Positions 12,076-24,247 are shown, counted from the stretch's first letter. The stretch is 64,000 bases of DNA from Tricholomella constricta (GCA_013368375.1 JAACJP010000052.1:1-64000), one strand, 5' to 3'. Made by a program: numbers and translations. Notes: generated from the letters alone by a model not told the origin.

Positions 12076-12914
12076 CTAAGCGTCGGAGTCAGGCGCACCA
12101 GCGCTGAACGTTCTGAAGGCCTGAACAATCATTATCCTCCGCAACCCCATAACCGTATTATGCACATTCGCCTTCCACGCGGCCTCCCTGACCTCCTCAT
12201 CCGTCGCGCCCAGCCTCCCATACTTGATATCATGCAGAATATCGGAATAGAACAGCGGCGAAGCCGATGCTGTGGTGGAGGCTGTCCATCTGGAAGTCGT
12301 AAATGGTTTTGGTCGTCGATGAAGTCTTGGCTTTGCAGAGAAGGCGGAAGACGGTAGGCTTTCCGCACCCGGAAGGACCGAGATGGCGACTTCCTTGCCG
12401 GCGGGAACGGTGAAGGAGAGGTTGCGGAAGATGGGGCGGTCCGCATGGTAGCCGACGGTGACGTTCTCAAAGCGGACGGATCTGCCTTTCAATTCAATGG
12501 GGCGCGCGTTGGGCTTATCTGTCGGTCCCAAAGCGTCAGGTAACGGGAGGAAGCATTGACGATCGTGGCGACAGCCAGATCTGCGGGGGGAGGGTTCTCC
12601 TCAACAACATCTCCATGTCCAGGAGGTTTTGCCTCATCTCGCGATTTATCGTATCCAAGAAGTTGAGTGGCAGCGACAGCTGGAAGATGAGTTGATTGAC
12701 TATGACCAGGTCTCCCACCGTATCGTTCCTGTACCAGGTATATGAGAGAACGTTTCCAAAAAAAAAAAGTTCGCATCCACGAACCGTTAATGACGCCCTG
12801 GGCTGCTGTCAACCGTTGAGTTAACAAAGTATATGTGAACCGGCCGTCGAGAGAATACATCAATGGGGTGGCCGGGACACGTGGGCTAAGAAGAAGCACA
12901 TCACGAATCTCCAT
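12076..12914 (-). pseudogene. ATM1-type mitochondrial ABC half-transporter remnant
   Basis: ATM1 exports a sulfur/iron-sulfur precursor from mitochondria. Reading right to left, pieces of the last transmembrane part and the nucleotide-binding domain can be matched: [20 protein letters not shown] (about 12640-12715), [30 protein letters not shown] (about 12430-12480), SFTVPAGKEVAIS, then the Walker A region (about 12350-12380), and SPLFYSDILHDIKYGRLGATD (about 12180-12250). The pieces are in different frames. A one-base shift falls between VAIS and GPSGCGKPTVFRLL, and the Walker A Ser/Thr after Lys reads Pro. The N-terminal membrane domain, the signature motif and Walker B are absent. This is a clear broken copy; the functional ATM1 must be elsewhere. 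Confidence 0.8.
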
Positions 12915-13037
12915 ATTCTACAGTAACAGTGACACAGTGGAAGTCGCCGGAATGAACCTGGAAGGTACTTATAGTCTCAGATTCATTTAGATAATCGTGG
13001 TGCCACGACCCGGTTCCTGCTCTCTTTGAACTCCCCA

Positions 13038-13506
13038 ATGTCCGGCGACTACGTGCAAATGGCCATCGACCAGGTCGACGACATCCTAGAGCTATTTTAC
13101 ATCAACGAGGAGCTTCTGGGCGCCAAGTGAGTTTCCAAAGTACCATGCATTACTGAGTGCTGCTCTTGACCACCATCAAGTGAACAGGAAGACGTCGATT
13201 TTTACGACTTGTACAATGGCGAGGAGGAAGGCGACCCCGTTTGCGAAGTACAGCGTCCCCCGCATATGAAGTCTAAGGACGCAGACGTTGAAAATTCAGA
13301 ACTCGACGATGAAGTCTTGAATCAGCTCGAGCCTGAGCCTGCATCACCTGGTGTCGCAGTTGCGAATTTTAGATGGACGGTCAGCGACGAGGAAAGGAAC
13401 GAAAGCGTGAATCGTAAGTCCGCCACTGTATCTCTCTTGGCCTTACGAGTGACGACAGGACTTCCTAGACAGGCCCAGCGAAGATAGTGGCAAGGAAGAG
13501 TCCTGA
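13038..13506 (+). CDS. Small acidic hypothetical protein, three exons
   Basis: Exons 13038-13126, 13181-13413 and 13469-13506 join in frame and give 119 residues starting MSGDYVQMAIDQVDDILELF and ending PSEDSGKEES. The protein is strongly acidic with no Cys-rich or hydrophobic segment; the first 30 residues could form an amphipathic helix. No family recognised. It starts about 120 bases from the right end of the ABC transporter remnant and points away from it. Splice sites are good and phases agree, which supports a real or recently real gene. Confidence 0.45.
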
Positions 13507-14032
13507 TTTATCATCAGCGGTTTGCATAGAGCACATGGAGGTGTATGCTGTGCATCGTTCCGATTCTTCAGATGATCAGACAGCGGGCGGTGGGCAGCAA
13601 GGGTCTGCATTTGGAATATTCTTTTAGAGTGAAGTAGAGGCCGTGGTGCGGTCAGAATCGCCAGGTATAGATGTCACCGGCCTTGAGTCAGGAGTGTTTC
13701 GCGCATGGCCTGCTGTGGGCACAGGTTTTCCAAAAATGGGAGCGCAAGCACTGGTAAAGTATTCTTCCAATGACGGCCTTCAAAGCTTTAAGCTTCAAAG
13801 TTCACATATTTTCTCGATGCATAAGCCTCAAAATCCAGTTGAATGACAAGCCATCAGTGGTACCCAGGTTAGCGTGAGAAAGAGAGCCAGTCTGCCAGAG
13901 AGAATACTGAAGGGTACGAGGGCACAGATGGTTGTAGTGGACTCCGCAGCAGCCCAAGGTCAATGTGTTGTGTGGTGTTTGGGTCCTGTCTCGCTCGAAA
14001 CACAAAGCTTAAAAACAATAAATATTATCACA
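13507..14032. other. Intergenic stretch, no supported gene
   Basis: Only short overlapping frames. It is the shared 3' region of the small acidic gene (plus) and the membrane protein (minus). Confidence 0.4.
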
Positions 14033-14712
14033 TTACGATTTAAGTCTAAGAAAGGTCCTGGCGTACATGACCATCCAAACTACACCGAGCACAATCTCCA
14101 ACGCCAGGTACAGAAACGTATATGAGATGAAAGGTCCGCCCAAACCGCGAAGTACTCCCATAAAGACCCCACCTCTATTCCAACCATTCAAAATGAGCAT
14201 TCCAACCCCGCCAGCAACAGCACTATACAACATCTCAGCTCCAAGAAGCAACAGCTGTCGCAAGGAGGAGCCAAAATTGTTGCCGTCGTATTCACGGCTC
14301 GATCGAGCGTCTCCTGGTAGAAGAAGGATTAGATACGGCACAGTGAATATTGCACCTCCGATGAATCCGCCGCCGATCGCTCTAAGGAATGTGGTAGTGG
14401 TGGGGTGATGATACCCGAGCGCGTTTAGGAATAGATACCCGAAGGTGTGGTAGAACGCATACTTCACTGAGGTGAGTGATGCTTCGATAACGGCCAGGGG
14501 ATCCGCATGTGAGAATATCGAACGAACAGATCGGGGCGAATATATGAGTGGGAGCGCTGACTGCGTCGTCGCGAGAGCAGTTTCTTTCAGGAGCGTCATC
14601 TAGTGGGTCTGGCATTGAGCACAGGGCGAATGTGATAAGCCAAGGAGTGTACCTCTAAGTCTGCACCATCGACGTTGATGGTGGCGCCAAAGTGCTCGTC
14701 CAGCGCAGCCAT
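14033..14712 (-). CDS. Hypothetical integral membrane protein, two exons
   Basis: Exon 1 is 14653-14712 (20 codons, MAALDEHFGATINVDGADLE) and exon 2 is 14033-14599, separated by a 53-nt GT-AG intron. The joined protein is 208 residues. Hydrophobic segments lie near residues 75-90, 95-120, 145-170 and 175-205, with Gly-rich stretches AIGGGFIGGAIF and VAGGVGMLIL, suggesting four or five membrane helices. The Gly-rich pattern loosely recalls mitochondrial inner-membrane TIM17/22-like proteins, but I cannot claim that family. Function unknown. Confidence 0.6.
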
Positions 14713-15939
14713 GCTATTTGTCACGGTAGATCGACGGTCTCTTCGAGGGGAATAAAAGACGTGAGCGTTCTGACACCAGGCAGATAAACCCGATCTCATT
14801 TATACACCTACGATGAGCTGCAGAGTCAGGGCCATGATGGGTGTAGTCGACCGATTGCATCATTCGTCGTCATCTGAAAAAAGCTATTCGGACACGAGGC
14901 TAGTCCATTGATGAGCGGTGAACACCAGGAGGCATAGGCCTACAGCTTTCCAGCCCTTTCGCAACGGCGGTGAAGAAGGCGACGCATCGGAGGGTTTTGA
15001 ATGAGCAATCAAGGTAAATTATCTTGAAAGATGCTGTGGATGATGAACAAACACATCGGCTGGAATTGCGATCCAGAGGACACAAATATAGCCCATAGCA
15101 ACAACCTTCGCAAATGGCCTAGTCAGGGACAATGCGGTGCACCCCTGCATCCTTTTAACACATTCGTACATGTAATATCCCGCGGGATGATATTTCGTGT
15201 CATCTGAGTTGGTTAAAGACCCAAATTGTTGGGCTCGAGTCGGTCTCTGACAAATGGGCAGAGACATATCGAGACCGATAACGCCGAGAGTATTAGGGCT
15301 GGCGCCCCGTTGCCAAAAGTAGCCTAGCAAGAACGTTTGAAGTGGAGACGACTGGGGCTATCATCAAGGAGGATGTTTGGATAAACAATTGAAACTCGGC
15401 ATCCTAAGCTGATCCTGGGTCGTAAAGTGCTGAATCGCTTGTTGGATCATCAATTAAGGCTGCTTGTTTGCTTTAATTTGCTGTGGTAATTTTCCAAAGT
15501 CAACGCCGTGCGATAAGAAGGAAGGCCGGTGAGGAATGATGACCGTACATACCTCAAGGACTTACGATTGTTTGCTGTTTTGGTGCCTTGGAAATTGTTC
15601 CTAGTGCCCTGGAATGCGCCAAATCGCAGTTAAATGAAAAATAGGTCCTATGGGACATATTGGCCTGACCATGGGTATGTATTGACGACAAAATAGCTTA
15701 GTGAGTTGGTGTGAGGGACCGACATGACGTCCACTCATTGAGTCCATTGGCCTCCATCGATTCGGAACTTGATATCACACCACACTATGCCATCCCTGAA
15801 TGTCGAAAACAGCGAGGTCTAACCAAAGATATATTTTCAGGGCGGGTGATGGAATTTAGTTGGCAAGGAATCCAACAGAACTTAAAAGAGAGTTTAAATT
15901 AAATTGCTGGATCTCCTTAGAGCGCTCTGAAACATACAT
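14713..15939. other. Stretch with no supported gene
   Basis: A minus frame at 15019-15330 (103 codons) and a plus frame at 15711-15902 exist, but neither has a family match or a convincing exon structure. The part next to 14713 is probably the promoter of the membrane protein; the part near 15900 is the 3' region of COQ4. Confidence 0.4.
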
Positions 15940-16926
15940 TCAAGAGCTTTGTGGGGCAGTTTCCCGTCGTCGTTTCTCTGCCGCAGCCTTGGCCTCGCTC
16001 AACGGCCGGCTCCATCGTGCCTCCGGAGGGTCCCAGATTCCAAGCTCCCTTTTCACGTCCTCAATATTTTGGTCCCATCGCTCCTCCCAGTAAACCGTGA
16101 TCAAGCTTCTGGCACTTCCACCGCATCTAAAGGCCCACGGCACGTACTCCGAGAAGAGCCTGTGCCTTTTTTGAGAGTTCAAGCGTAATGGACCAAACGC
16201 CGCAGAGATAGCGGCTACGGGGAGACCTAGGTTCACAAACTCAAAGAACTTGAGAGCGAGCTCTGATTCGACATTGACGGGGAGGTTGCAGATGCAGTGG
16301 TAGAAGTCATGGCATTCGCGATACCTTTGCATGACGTAGGCAAGCTCCGGATCGTCAATATAGTGAACCTGGAAATAGGAAGTGAGACGCCTTAAGTCTG
16401 CCATACTGAATTCATGTACGCACAGGTTCTCGGGTATCAGGAGTTACCCCACAGCGTTCCAGCCATGTAACATATGCCCGACCAAACGTCCCCTCTGGGT
16501 ACTGTGCAAGCTTGTTCATGTCGATCGTGGCAGAGTTAACTCTAGGCCGGTCCTTTAGAACCTTTCGACCTTCCGCGCTTTCAAGCATCCTGTCCCGCAA
16601 ACGAGGCAAGCTCGGTCCTGCCGTTGTCTCGCCAAGGGCAGCGATCATATCTTTTCATGTATATCATTCCAGAGACGCCCTACCATAGTTCACGTAGACT
16701 TACCACCCCTCCTGGGATCGGCTAACGACATCACAGCAGATCCTGCGGCGAGAAACGCGTTTTCGAACCAGTTCAAAGGAATGTGGCCTTTATAGGCTGG
16801 CGTGGTGCTGCTGAAACGTGTCGAGGTTCCATAGGCGGTCTGTTGTCTGTGTATAGATGAAGAGAGCCTGGAGCAAGCAACTCGCGCAATGTCTGTAGCC
16901 CTCAACGTCCTGGAAATCGCGAGCAT
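15940..16926 (-). CDS. COQ4: Ubiquinone biosynthesis protein COQ4, mitochondrial
   Basis: COQ4 scaffolds the coenzyme Q synthome on the matrix side of the inner mitochondrial membrane and acts in C1 decarboxylation/hydroxylation of the ring. Three exons: 16704-16926, 16424-16650 and 15940-16368, joined through phase-consistent GT-AG introns, giving 292 residues. The start at 16926 (MLAISRTLRATDIAR) yields a basic, Ser-rich mitochondrial presequence; an upstream in-frame Met at 16968 is possible but less likely. Core features include HIPLNWFENAFLAAGSA, ADPRRGDMIAALGETTA across intron 1, and the metal-binding HDFYH motif followed by E in NLPVNVESE. The C-terminus is Ala/Lys/Glu/Arg-rich. Length and order fit the family. 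Confidence 0.95.
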
Positions 16927-17278
16927 GGTGGCACGGTCCTTCCGGTGAAATTCAAATCCGGTGGTCAAGTTGGGAAGTCACACGTGACGGTGACAATGAT
17001 ATCTCTTGATCCTGTGCCACAACCTTGAAATCTTGCCGAGGCGCAACGCATGGTTAGAACAATGCTCTGGACACGCTTGCCTGGCCAGGTAGGCCATCCT
17101 GACTCCATGCATGTACCATTTCGGTTTTTCGATCGGCAGGCGCGCTCTGCACATCCCTAATCCAGTCAGTGGAGGTTGTGGCCAGCCGTCAAAGCTGAAC
17201 AATGTGTTGCGACCTATATAAACCGGTCATAAAGTAGCTCATCCTCAGAATCTCTCTTTTCTTAAACGCTTTCTCATC

Positions 17279-18198
17279 ATGGATCCGCGTCTCTCTCATG
17301 AATTGGTCTCCGAAATGCTCAACTTATGCAAGCCGCCCGTCCGGAGGCGCGCGCGTCCTATGATCAGGCGACATGACCAAGAGAAGCGGCACGCGACGTA
17401 CTTTCCGTCGAAAGCTAGTTTCAACTCAAAATGGAACTTTGCTGATGACGAGAGCACTTGGGAGTTCTCCGCCTCGATGGCGCCCATAGCGCGCAGCGAT
17501 AGCACAGACACATGCAGCTCGTCGTCGAGCAGCCCGGCCCAAGACATTGTTCTTCGTTACCGTGTTGGGATGCCGTTACAAGCTGTGTTATCTGGGTCTA
17601 GCTCAGTCTCTGCTTCCTCCGATGTTACGGATACTTCTTGGGAAACAGCTCCTCAGGCTCCGTTTACTGATTCCTCGTCGATTACTTGCGACTCCGCGTC
17701 GTCGATTACCTCCGAACAAGGACCTCCTGTTCCAGAGAAGGATGATCTCAAGGCGATCAACAGACGGTCTCGTTGCGAAGCCTTATTGGACACAGTAAGT
17801 CGTCGCATTTTTTGTGCTGATCCTTTATCTGATATATATTTCGCCAGCTCGAGGAGGCGATGGACGCAATGAAAAAGGACGGCCGTGATGAGAACGAACG
17901 CCTCGTGTGCCACCGGCCTGGTTGCCGTGACACGGTCCGCGACGTCAGAGCTTTAATGTATCATCTTCACATCCATAATATCCACGACGAGTGAGTGTAA
18001 TCCGCTTCGCTGATTCAAATATGTTCTCACCTCCCGCCCTCTTTTTACCGCAGAAGCCTAAAATGCCCCACCTGCGATGCACAGTTTGCAAGCTCCTTCC
18101 AGATGAGTTTCCATCGCTGCCAGAATCAAGATACCAGGCTCCGTACCCCTCCCGCGAGCCCGATCAAAGGTACCTCGATCTCCGTCCACGTGGAATGA
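17279..18198 (+). CDS. Small C2H2/C2HC zinc-finger-like protein
   Basis: Exons 17279-17794, 17848-17990 and 18054-18198 join in frame and give 267 residues. The first 180 residues are Ser-rich and disordered. The C-terminal part has two metal-binding-like modules: C-HRPG-C followed by HLHIHNIH, and CPTC with FHRC about 17 residues on, which reads as C-x2-C...H-x-C. This suggests a transcription-factor-like or nucleic-acid-binding protein, though spacing is not canonical. The promoter includes a TATATAAA stretch about 65 bases upstream of the start. It is transcribed divergently from COQ4 (about 350 bases between the starts). Confidence 0.7.
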
Positions 18199-19181
18199 GC
18201 ATGCCTCTCATCATGTATCTCGTCCGTCCAGATGGCTTCTTCCGTGTCCTCAGCAAAATCAGTCGCCTCCCCCCCGCCTAGGAGCGTCTGCCGTACGATT
18301 TTACATGTTCCTCGACGCCTTGTGCGCTCTTTATGATTTCTACTACTTATTAATCACCATCCTTTCCATAATCCACTACACCTTGTATCCCTAAACTGTC
18401 CCGCCACCTACCTCTCATGAATTCATGTCAATATGTTTATAATGTTAACGTTACCCTAGTCGAAGCACAAATTTGTCCCTTCATTATGTACTGTAACGCT
18501 AGTAATATCAGGTATAGTATCATGCACTCGAATACCATTAGTTTTTTCCGAATGCTACACGCTCATCGTACATTGTGGCTTGAGAAGGGGGGTTGTTCTG
18601 TGGCGCAGCGCCTTCAGCAGCGAGAATAAGGGGCGCCTTTAGTTGCGGTCGTTGGGCAAATCGGGTGCACTGGGAGGATCGAGCGCTGCTAGGAAAGCCC
18701 CTCTCGTGCAGATGCAGAAGCGATTGGGCAACCAATTCGGTCGGGTGGTAAGACTACTTTGACATACATCTGTTCAGAAATACTACATAAACGTACGGAT
18801 GATCTGCATCAGGTGCTGCTAGTAGTTGTAAGCGTTGTAGTTGCCCTTAGGGCTTTGCCTTTCCGTTGAGGCGTTGCGGATCAGCGAACGCCGCACGCCT
18901 TTGCCGCAGAAACTGCAGGTATGGATTTTCAGTCGCTTCTGACATTGCTGCGAGCGACGTTAGAGCTCTATACCAGGGCGGGTCTTGGAGTGAAACCGGA
19001 TACCTCACCGGACTTTAATATCTAACATGAGGATATTTGCATGGCTTAGGCGCCGTAGAGGTGCATCTCCCAGAGTTCAAGCGCTGTACAAGGCAGTGCA
19101 CGCATTGGAAAGATCACATCGGATCATGGAGTGATAATTTACACATGTTCAGGGTGAGGTAACGGGCAGGATATCGTCGTC
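18199..19181. other. Intergenic stretch, no supported gene
   Basis: No coherent coding signal. Only short frames on both strands, with the 3' region of the zinc-finger gene at the left and that of the NADAR gene at the right. Confidence 0.45.
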
Positions 19182-20180
19182 TCAAGCAGCGTGTCCTTGG
19201 CGAAGTTTGTCCCTCAGCCTCTCGAGGGCCTTGCCCAGCTCATTGCGACCCTTCCCATCGGGACCAACACCCCAGAATGCATCTTTATCGGAATCCTGTA
19301 CAAAAGTCATCAGCACAATATCATGGAACGCGAACAGTTGCTCAAACCTCGACAAGTTCGGCGTCTCCAGTTGCGAGCAGTTCTTCTTTCAAGTCTTCAT
19401 GTTGCGTGAACTTGCGCTCCAGAGTAATTTCCATCTTCGATGCCAGTCGATTCAACTGTACTGTTGATATAGTGAATGATGTCACGAACCTTCGCGATGT
19501 TTACTTTCGTCCAATCAGGCCTAACTTCGGGCTGAAAACGGCGCGCCTCTGAGAAGGCAACGCTGGGCCTCTCTGAGCACGTCCTAATATGCTCTGCAAG
19601 GCCAGGACGATGCTCCTGGAACTATTGCAGATAGTTAAGCATGTAGGACAGGGAAAAGAACAACGATATGTGTACGAACTTTGAAAGACTGAAAGAGATG
19701 CTCGCTGGTCGGATATTTCTTCCCATCGTACATAACAGGATGGTCGGAAAAATTCGTGAAACCGTAATGCGGATCATGCTTGTGGTAGAAGAGGATTCGT
19801 TGCCGCTGGCACGGAGATTTGGGAGGGCCAGGGGAGCCTGGCGGAGAGGGCTTTGGCGTCAGCATCAAGTTAGAGACGCGATTGGACTTTCGATAGTGGC
19901 TGGAGCGGGAAGACGCCCTGGGGTTTTGAACATCTGCGAGCGCTTTGGTAGGCGACGTGGGTAAGGTCGCGCTGCCTCCTGAATTCGCGACTTCCGGAAG
20001 GTTAAAGATCGAATCCAACTGAGCCTGGGAAAGAGGGCGGTCCGACTCCACGACAAGGGTGCTTCGGCGGTCCTCATAACGATACTGCTGAGCGGTAGGG
20101 GTAGCTTTCGAGGTCGGTGAAGGACTCCCAGAGACGGGCTTCGACGTGGCCGTTATGGTGACTGTTTGATGAGAATGCAT
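19182..20180 (-). CDS. NADAR-domain protein (DUF1768/YbiA-like)
   Basis: NADAR domains are N-glycosidase-like folds that act on ADP-ribose-linked compounds, including removal of ADP-ribose from guanine in characterised members. An N-terminal region of about 130 residues is Ser/Pro/Thr-rich. The domain then starts with ILFYHKHDPHYGFTNFSDHP, has KYPTSEHLFQSFK at the exon 1 end (19680), and resumes after a 58-nt intron with FQEHRPGLAEHIRT. It continues through RPDWTKVNIAKVRD, MEITLERKFTQHEDLKEELL and, after another intron, DAFWGVGPDGKGRNELGKAL. These are hallmark blocks in the right order, including the Glu-His of the SEHLFQ motif. Start at 20180 (MHSHQTVTITA) or 20246. The next loci to the right are PARP-like ADP-ribosyltransferases. 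Confidence 0.88.
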
Positions 20181-20246
20181 TACGGAGAGAGCTGCGTTTT
20201 GGCAGCTGTGTTCATTTATTGTACTTCCAAGTACACTGGCAGTCAC

Positions 20247-20890
20247 CTGGACTTTCTACGGCCTTTCCTACCTTGTTGGGTAGATGTCATCCAGGGCCTT
20301 AGCCTCGACATAAACACGTTACGTGCTTCAAAGCCTCGAGGTCCCGTCCCTCGCGCCAAGGCTCCTGATAAGATTCTCCTGTTTAGGCGATTAGATCGAT
20401 GAGACGTTGTGACGTGTTTTGAATTTCTTCATCTTTCCTCACCTCATCAACCACACGAGGATCATGAACATCGGAGATCTGGCCACGAACGTCACCTTTC
20501 AGGCTATCAGTCCTTGCGAAGTCCAGAGCTGCGGTTTCCCCGTGTGGCTCGAAGAGCAGCTCCGGAGCTATTGCGCATAACAATCGGAATCAGGCCGGCG
20601 TCTCTTAGCTTCTGTCAACCTCAACAAGCACTAGATGCGACAGACGCCTACTCTGCCTGCATCTGCCCATATGATATATATTGAAGGGTTCTCATCAAGC
20701 AATTGGTTCCGCACCCGAACTCTTGAAATGACCCCTCTCGAACAATGCCTGTGATTTGCGACGGCTCTACGCCAGTCCTCAACGATCTGGGGAGACTCGG
20801 CTTGTTGTTCTCGAGTCTGTTATAGAATGCGTGGCTATTCTCTAACTCCTTTTTCGAATTGGTTGAAGTTGATACCACGGCCTCGTACTC
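20247..20890. other. Stretch with no supported gene between NADAR and PARP-like fragment
   Basis: Contains a minus frame at 20383-20583 (DEVRKDEEIQNTSQRLIDLI) and short plus frames, none with a recognised family. It probably holds the NADAR promoter and decayed 5' sequence of the PARP-like fragment to the right. Confidence 0.35.
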
Positions 20891-21305
20891 GTTGGGTGAG
20901 GCTTGGCAGAGGGATATACACCACGACATGTTCGCCTAGTAAGGGATACTTTTCATCTCTGCTTCAATTTTCTCGTTCTCATCAAGTAGGCCAACAAATT
21001 TTCTTCTACTGGCGCTTAAATATCAACCGGCGGATGATGTTGGCTTGTCGAGTTGTATTCGGCAAGCCTCTGAATAGGAAACGGTACGACACCACCGAAG
21101 CGCTATCCGGATACCATTTCGTGAGTCCTTTATAACTTCCGAATATTGTTTTTATACATACCAAAGTCTGAGTCCTAATTGTCCATAGGTTGCCGGGAAG
21201 CCAGGTGGCAACCTTGATTACCATGAGGTCGTATATGAATATGCTGCAATCCGACCCGCTTTCCTGGTCATATATGGTGAAATGCCTGGTCATAACAATG
21301 ATTAG
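20891..21305 (+). pseudogene. PARP-like ADP-ribosyltransferase, C-terminal fragment
   Basis: Exons encode RLGRGIYTTTCSPSK (about 20905), RRMMLACRVVFGKPLNRKR (about 21030) and, after an intron at about 21121-21188, GKPGGNLDYHEVVYEYAAIR followed by PAFLVIYGE and a stop at 21303-21305. These correspond to the Tyr block and the final Glu block of the PARP-type catalytic fold. The His block (LFHGT) and everything before it cannot be found upstream, so this is a 5'-truncated copy. The intron after the Tyr block and the one before the Glu block sit where they do in the intact gene at 22261-23346. Confidence 0.7.
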
Positions 21306-21499
21306 TGGTCGGGGTGCTTGGTCGCATGGCTGAGCAAAATCGACATAGTGAGCGCTCCTACAACTACCAGTATCGTTCTTATTATAGTTGAGTTAAAGTC
21401 CAGAGTCTAATTTGATATCGAGGAGCTTTTTCTCTGCCGATTTACCATGTTCTTTACAGCATTCAAGGAATCTATCAGATAATTCCCATAACTTACTTC

Positions 21500-21720
21500 A
21501 GGGTCAGCACACTGTATATTTCACGAATGGGCCTCCAGGTGTTGGGCAACCGCTCTTCCATGGAACGAGTGCAAATCGTCGGACCGCCAGAAAACAGACA
21601 AAGATTCGCGATTGGCGTGGGTACTGCTATAGTCTCTCGATCATTCTGCACTCGTTTCGATTCAGTAAAATCGATGCTTCTGTCGCATTATACTCTCCAC
21701 AAGTATTTGGTACGATTTTA
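21500..21720 (+). pseudogene. PARP-like His-block fragment, decayed
   Basis: The plus strand encodes GVGQPLFHGTSANRR, matching the first catalytic block (LLFHGTNRS) of the neighbouring PARP-like gene. The following sequence, which should carry the Cys-rich insert and ...CSII/SFD, is split over frames, for example VSRSFCTRFDSV in another frame. No Tyr or Glu block follows in the next few hundred bases. Interpreted as a separate decayed copy or the displaced front half of the fragment at 20891-21305. Confidence 0.45.
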
Positions 21721-22260
21721 AGCTTTTTTTGAAGGCCACAAGCATAAATTTGGCAGGTACGTACAGGCTCTGAAGCTGATTGCTCTGCGAGCTCGTAGAT
21801 GAGATCAAGGGTCAGTAGGGGTGTCTACACTACGACGTGTCCGTCAAGTAGACCTGTCGTTATGTTATATCGTGCTCTTGTAAGTACCGAAAACAGTACA
21901 ATTTGCAAGTTGGCCTCGAGGTTTGCTTGAGGTTGCCATCATCCAGCTTTCGGATCAAACATGCGGCCGAGTTCCGGCGTGTCGCATCGGTGTGCCTGTT
22001 CAACGTCATCCTCCATGTCGCCTCCCATGATACAACGCATTCGTGTCACCGGAACTATCACAGCTTCCAGGATCGGGTAGCACCCGAACCTCGTTTGACA
22101 GAATGCCAGCAACGATGTGCCCCCAACCAGCTGCTCGTTTCACAATCAGGCGCACCCATGCACCATGCATGCCTTACGCTGAATACTGCTGCGAGACACG
22201 CATACCACGAAGAGATTTAAACAAGTGCGATTTAATACCAATGGAACTGACCATTTAAAC

Positions 22261-23346
22261 ATGTTGACCGACGAGAACTTCACTCTCCAGGAGAAGAACG
22301 GGAAGCGCAATCGGGTCATCCATCTTCCAAGCACTGATCCTCTTTATCAGTACGGTGAGTCTACATTGAAGCTTACAGTCATTCATAAGCCTCTTTCTAA
22401 ACTGACTAGATAATTACCAGTGGAGAAAAAATTCAACAAGGGTTGGAAGCATCCCAACAAGCCCAAACCGCCCGTGCGTGCAATATTCAAGATTTTGTTG
22501 ACGCAGGAGAACCATGAACCGTATAAGAAATACAGGTCCTATTGATTAGTTCTTTTTAAAGTTCTGTACTAAATCTCATGCATTTACAGAGATCAGGTTA
22601 AGGAAGCACCGACTGTTCGAATTCACGTAAATTCAAGCGCTGAGAAACTTCTCTTTCACGGCACCAATCGTTCTTGTCTTCTTGCGGAAGAAAAAGGCAG
22701 GGTCCGGTTGTGTGAGCTCCCGGAGTGTCATTTGTGCAGGATTGTAGCTGCATCATTCGACATCAGGAAATGTGGTACGTATTCGTTTTATGGCTTGACG
22801 CGGACGTTCGTAACTCATGGTCAGTGGCATCAGGTACGAAGAACAAGTTTCGGAGGTGTGTCCTCTTCGCCAGTCGTCTAAGAGCGAGTATTAAAAATTG
22901 AACAGATTTGGTACCGGAATATACACGACATCATGTTCATCTAGTAAGTTTCCTCTTGATGTATCCTCTATCGCACCTAAACGATGCTTAGAGGCCGACG
23001 ATTATGTTTTGAACGGTGCAAAGAAATCAAATTTCCGCGTCATGCTGGCAAACCGCGTCACCACAGGAAAGCCTTTGAACAAGCGCAAGAATGGGACTAC
23101 TCTCACAGGGCCCCCTCCGGGCTTTCACTCAGTACGTTTTGTCGAACTTTAAAAGACTTCGGCCAATATCCTTTGTAGGTTGTGGGTAACCCCGGAATAC
23201 ATCTCAACTATCCGGAAACCGTCGTCTACGACAACGATGCTATTCGTCCTGCGTTTTTGATCGTCTATGGAGACCCTCCGGATGAGGATCCGAACACGCT
23301 GCGTTCAGTCATTTCCAAACTATTTAAGACACCGGTGGCGTCCTGA
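22261..23346 (+). CDS. PARP-like ADP-ribosyltransferase, intact triad (copy 2)
   Basis: Predicted to transfer ADP-ribose from NAD+. Exons read: MLTDENFTLQEKNGK...PLYQY; KKFNKGWKHPNKPKPP...YKKYR; then a long exon with the His block KLLFHGTNRSCLL and a C-x4-C-x2-C insert (CELPECHLC); then RFGTGIYTTSCSSSKADDYV with the Tyr; then FRVMLANRVTTGKPLNKR; and last NYPETVVYDNDAIRPAFLIV with the Glu. So the H-Y-E triad of poly-ADP-ribosylating-type enzymes is present. The N-terminus may extend further upstream; exon ends were placed from splice sites and comparison with the minus-strand paralogue at 25787-27020. There is no zinc finger or WGR domain, and the protein (about 260-280 residues) is short for a PARP, as in other mushroom members. 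Target unknown. Confidence 0.8.
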
Positions 23347-24247
23347 TGTAATATGGATGCCTTTGGGTGTCTTCTGTTATATTACTGTGATTCAATTACA
23401 GTATTTAATCTCTCTTTCCATCTGCCAATCCTATAACACCATTCACAGGAGTAAATTGAAACGAGACGGAGCCCTATTTGCGATATACAAATATACATAC
23501 AGGAATGATTGCGTCCGCAGTCGGCACGAAGACGGAGTCGCTTTCTGTGCTCTACAAAACGCATCAACATGTAATTGCTTGAACTTGGATCGAACCTCTT
23601 ACCGTCTTATTGCCAATCTTACCCGATTCAACAATGACACCGCATCCAATGGACACACGATAAGGAGAAATTGTGCAGGAAGTCGCGAATTGGTCAGCAC
23701 GAGCTGAATTTCGGTACGAATATACCCCATCTCCGAACCTGGGTTCAAGACTCAGCACTCAGTATCCACACAGTAAAGAAAATGGTATCTGGGGTTACCG
23801 TCCGTTGTTATGGGGCACCCCAAACGCGAAGGAGTTGAACGAAGATTTCACAATGGAACATATGCCGCATGACTTGAAATTGCATAGTGTCGAAGTGGCA
23901 TTGGATCCGAAGTTGCAGATGCATTGAGAACTGTGATAGGTACGGATTTCAACCGCAGATGAAGAATTCGCGCTGATGGAATCCATTCATTAGATTTGAC
24001 GATGCCAGGAATAAATTAACCCACCGAAAAGCGTTTTGCTTCATTCGAGCGTCGTGGGGAACATCAATCTCAAAAATTTTATCGACTATGGGGACAGGCT
24101 CTGGAGATCTCCATTGGCTGACGAAGTGGTCTCGATCTGTGGTTAAGCGTATCAGTAAGCACTTCCACGACTTTGAATTTGAGGAGCGCACAATTCTTGA
24201 ATGTTCTACCGTTTAAACGCAGCTCTCTGATATTTCCTTGACTGTGC
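23347..24247. other. Stretch with no supported gene
   Basis: Contains a plus frame at 23673-23927 (84 codons, includes ENGIWGYRPLLWGTPN) and minus frames at 23795-24191 that could be exons, but no family or consistent splicing was found. Probably the 3' end of the PARP-like gene and decayed sequence. Confidence 0.35.
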
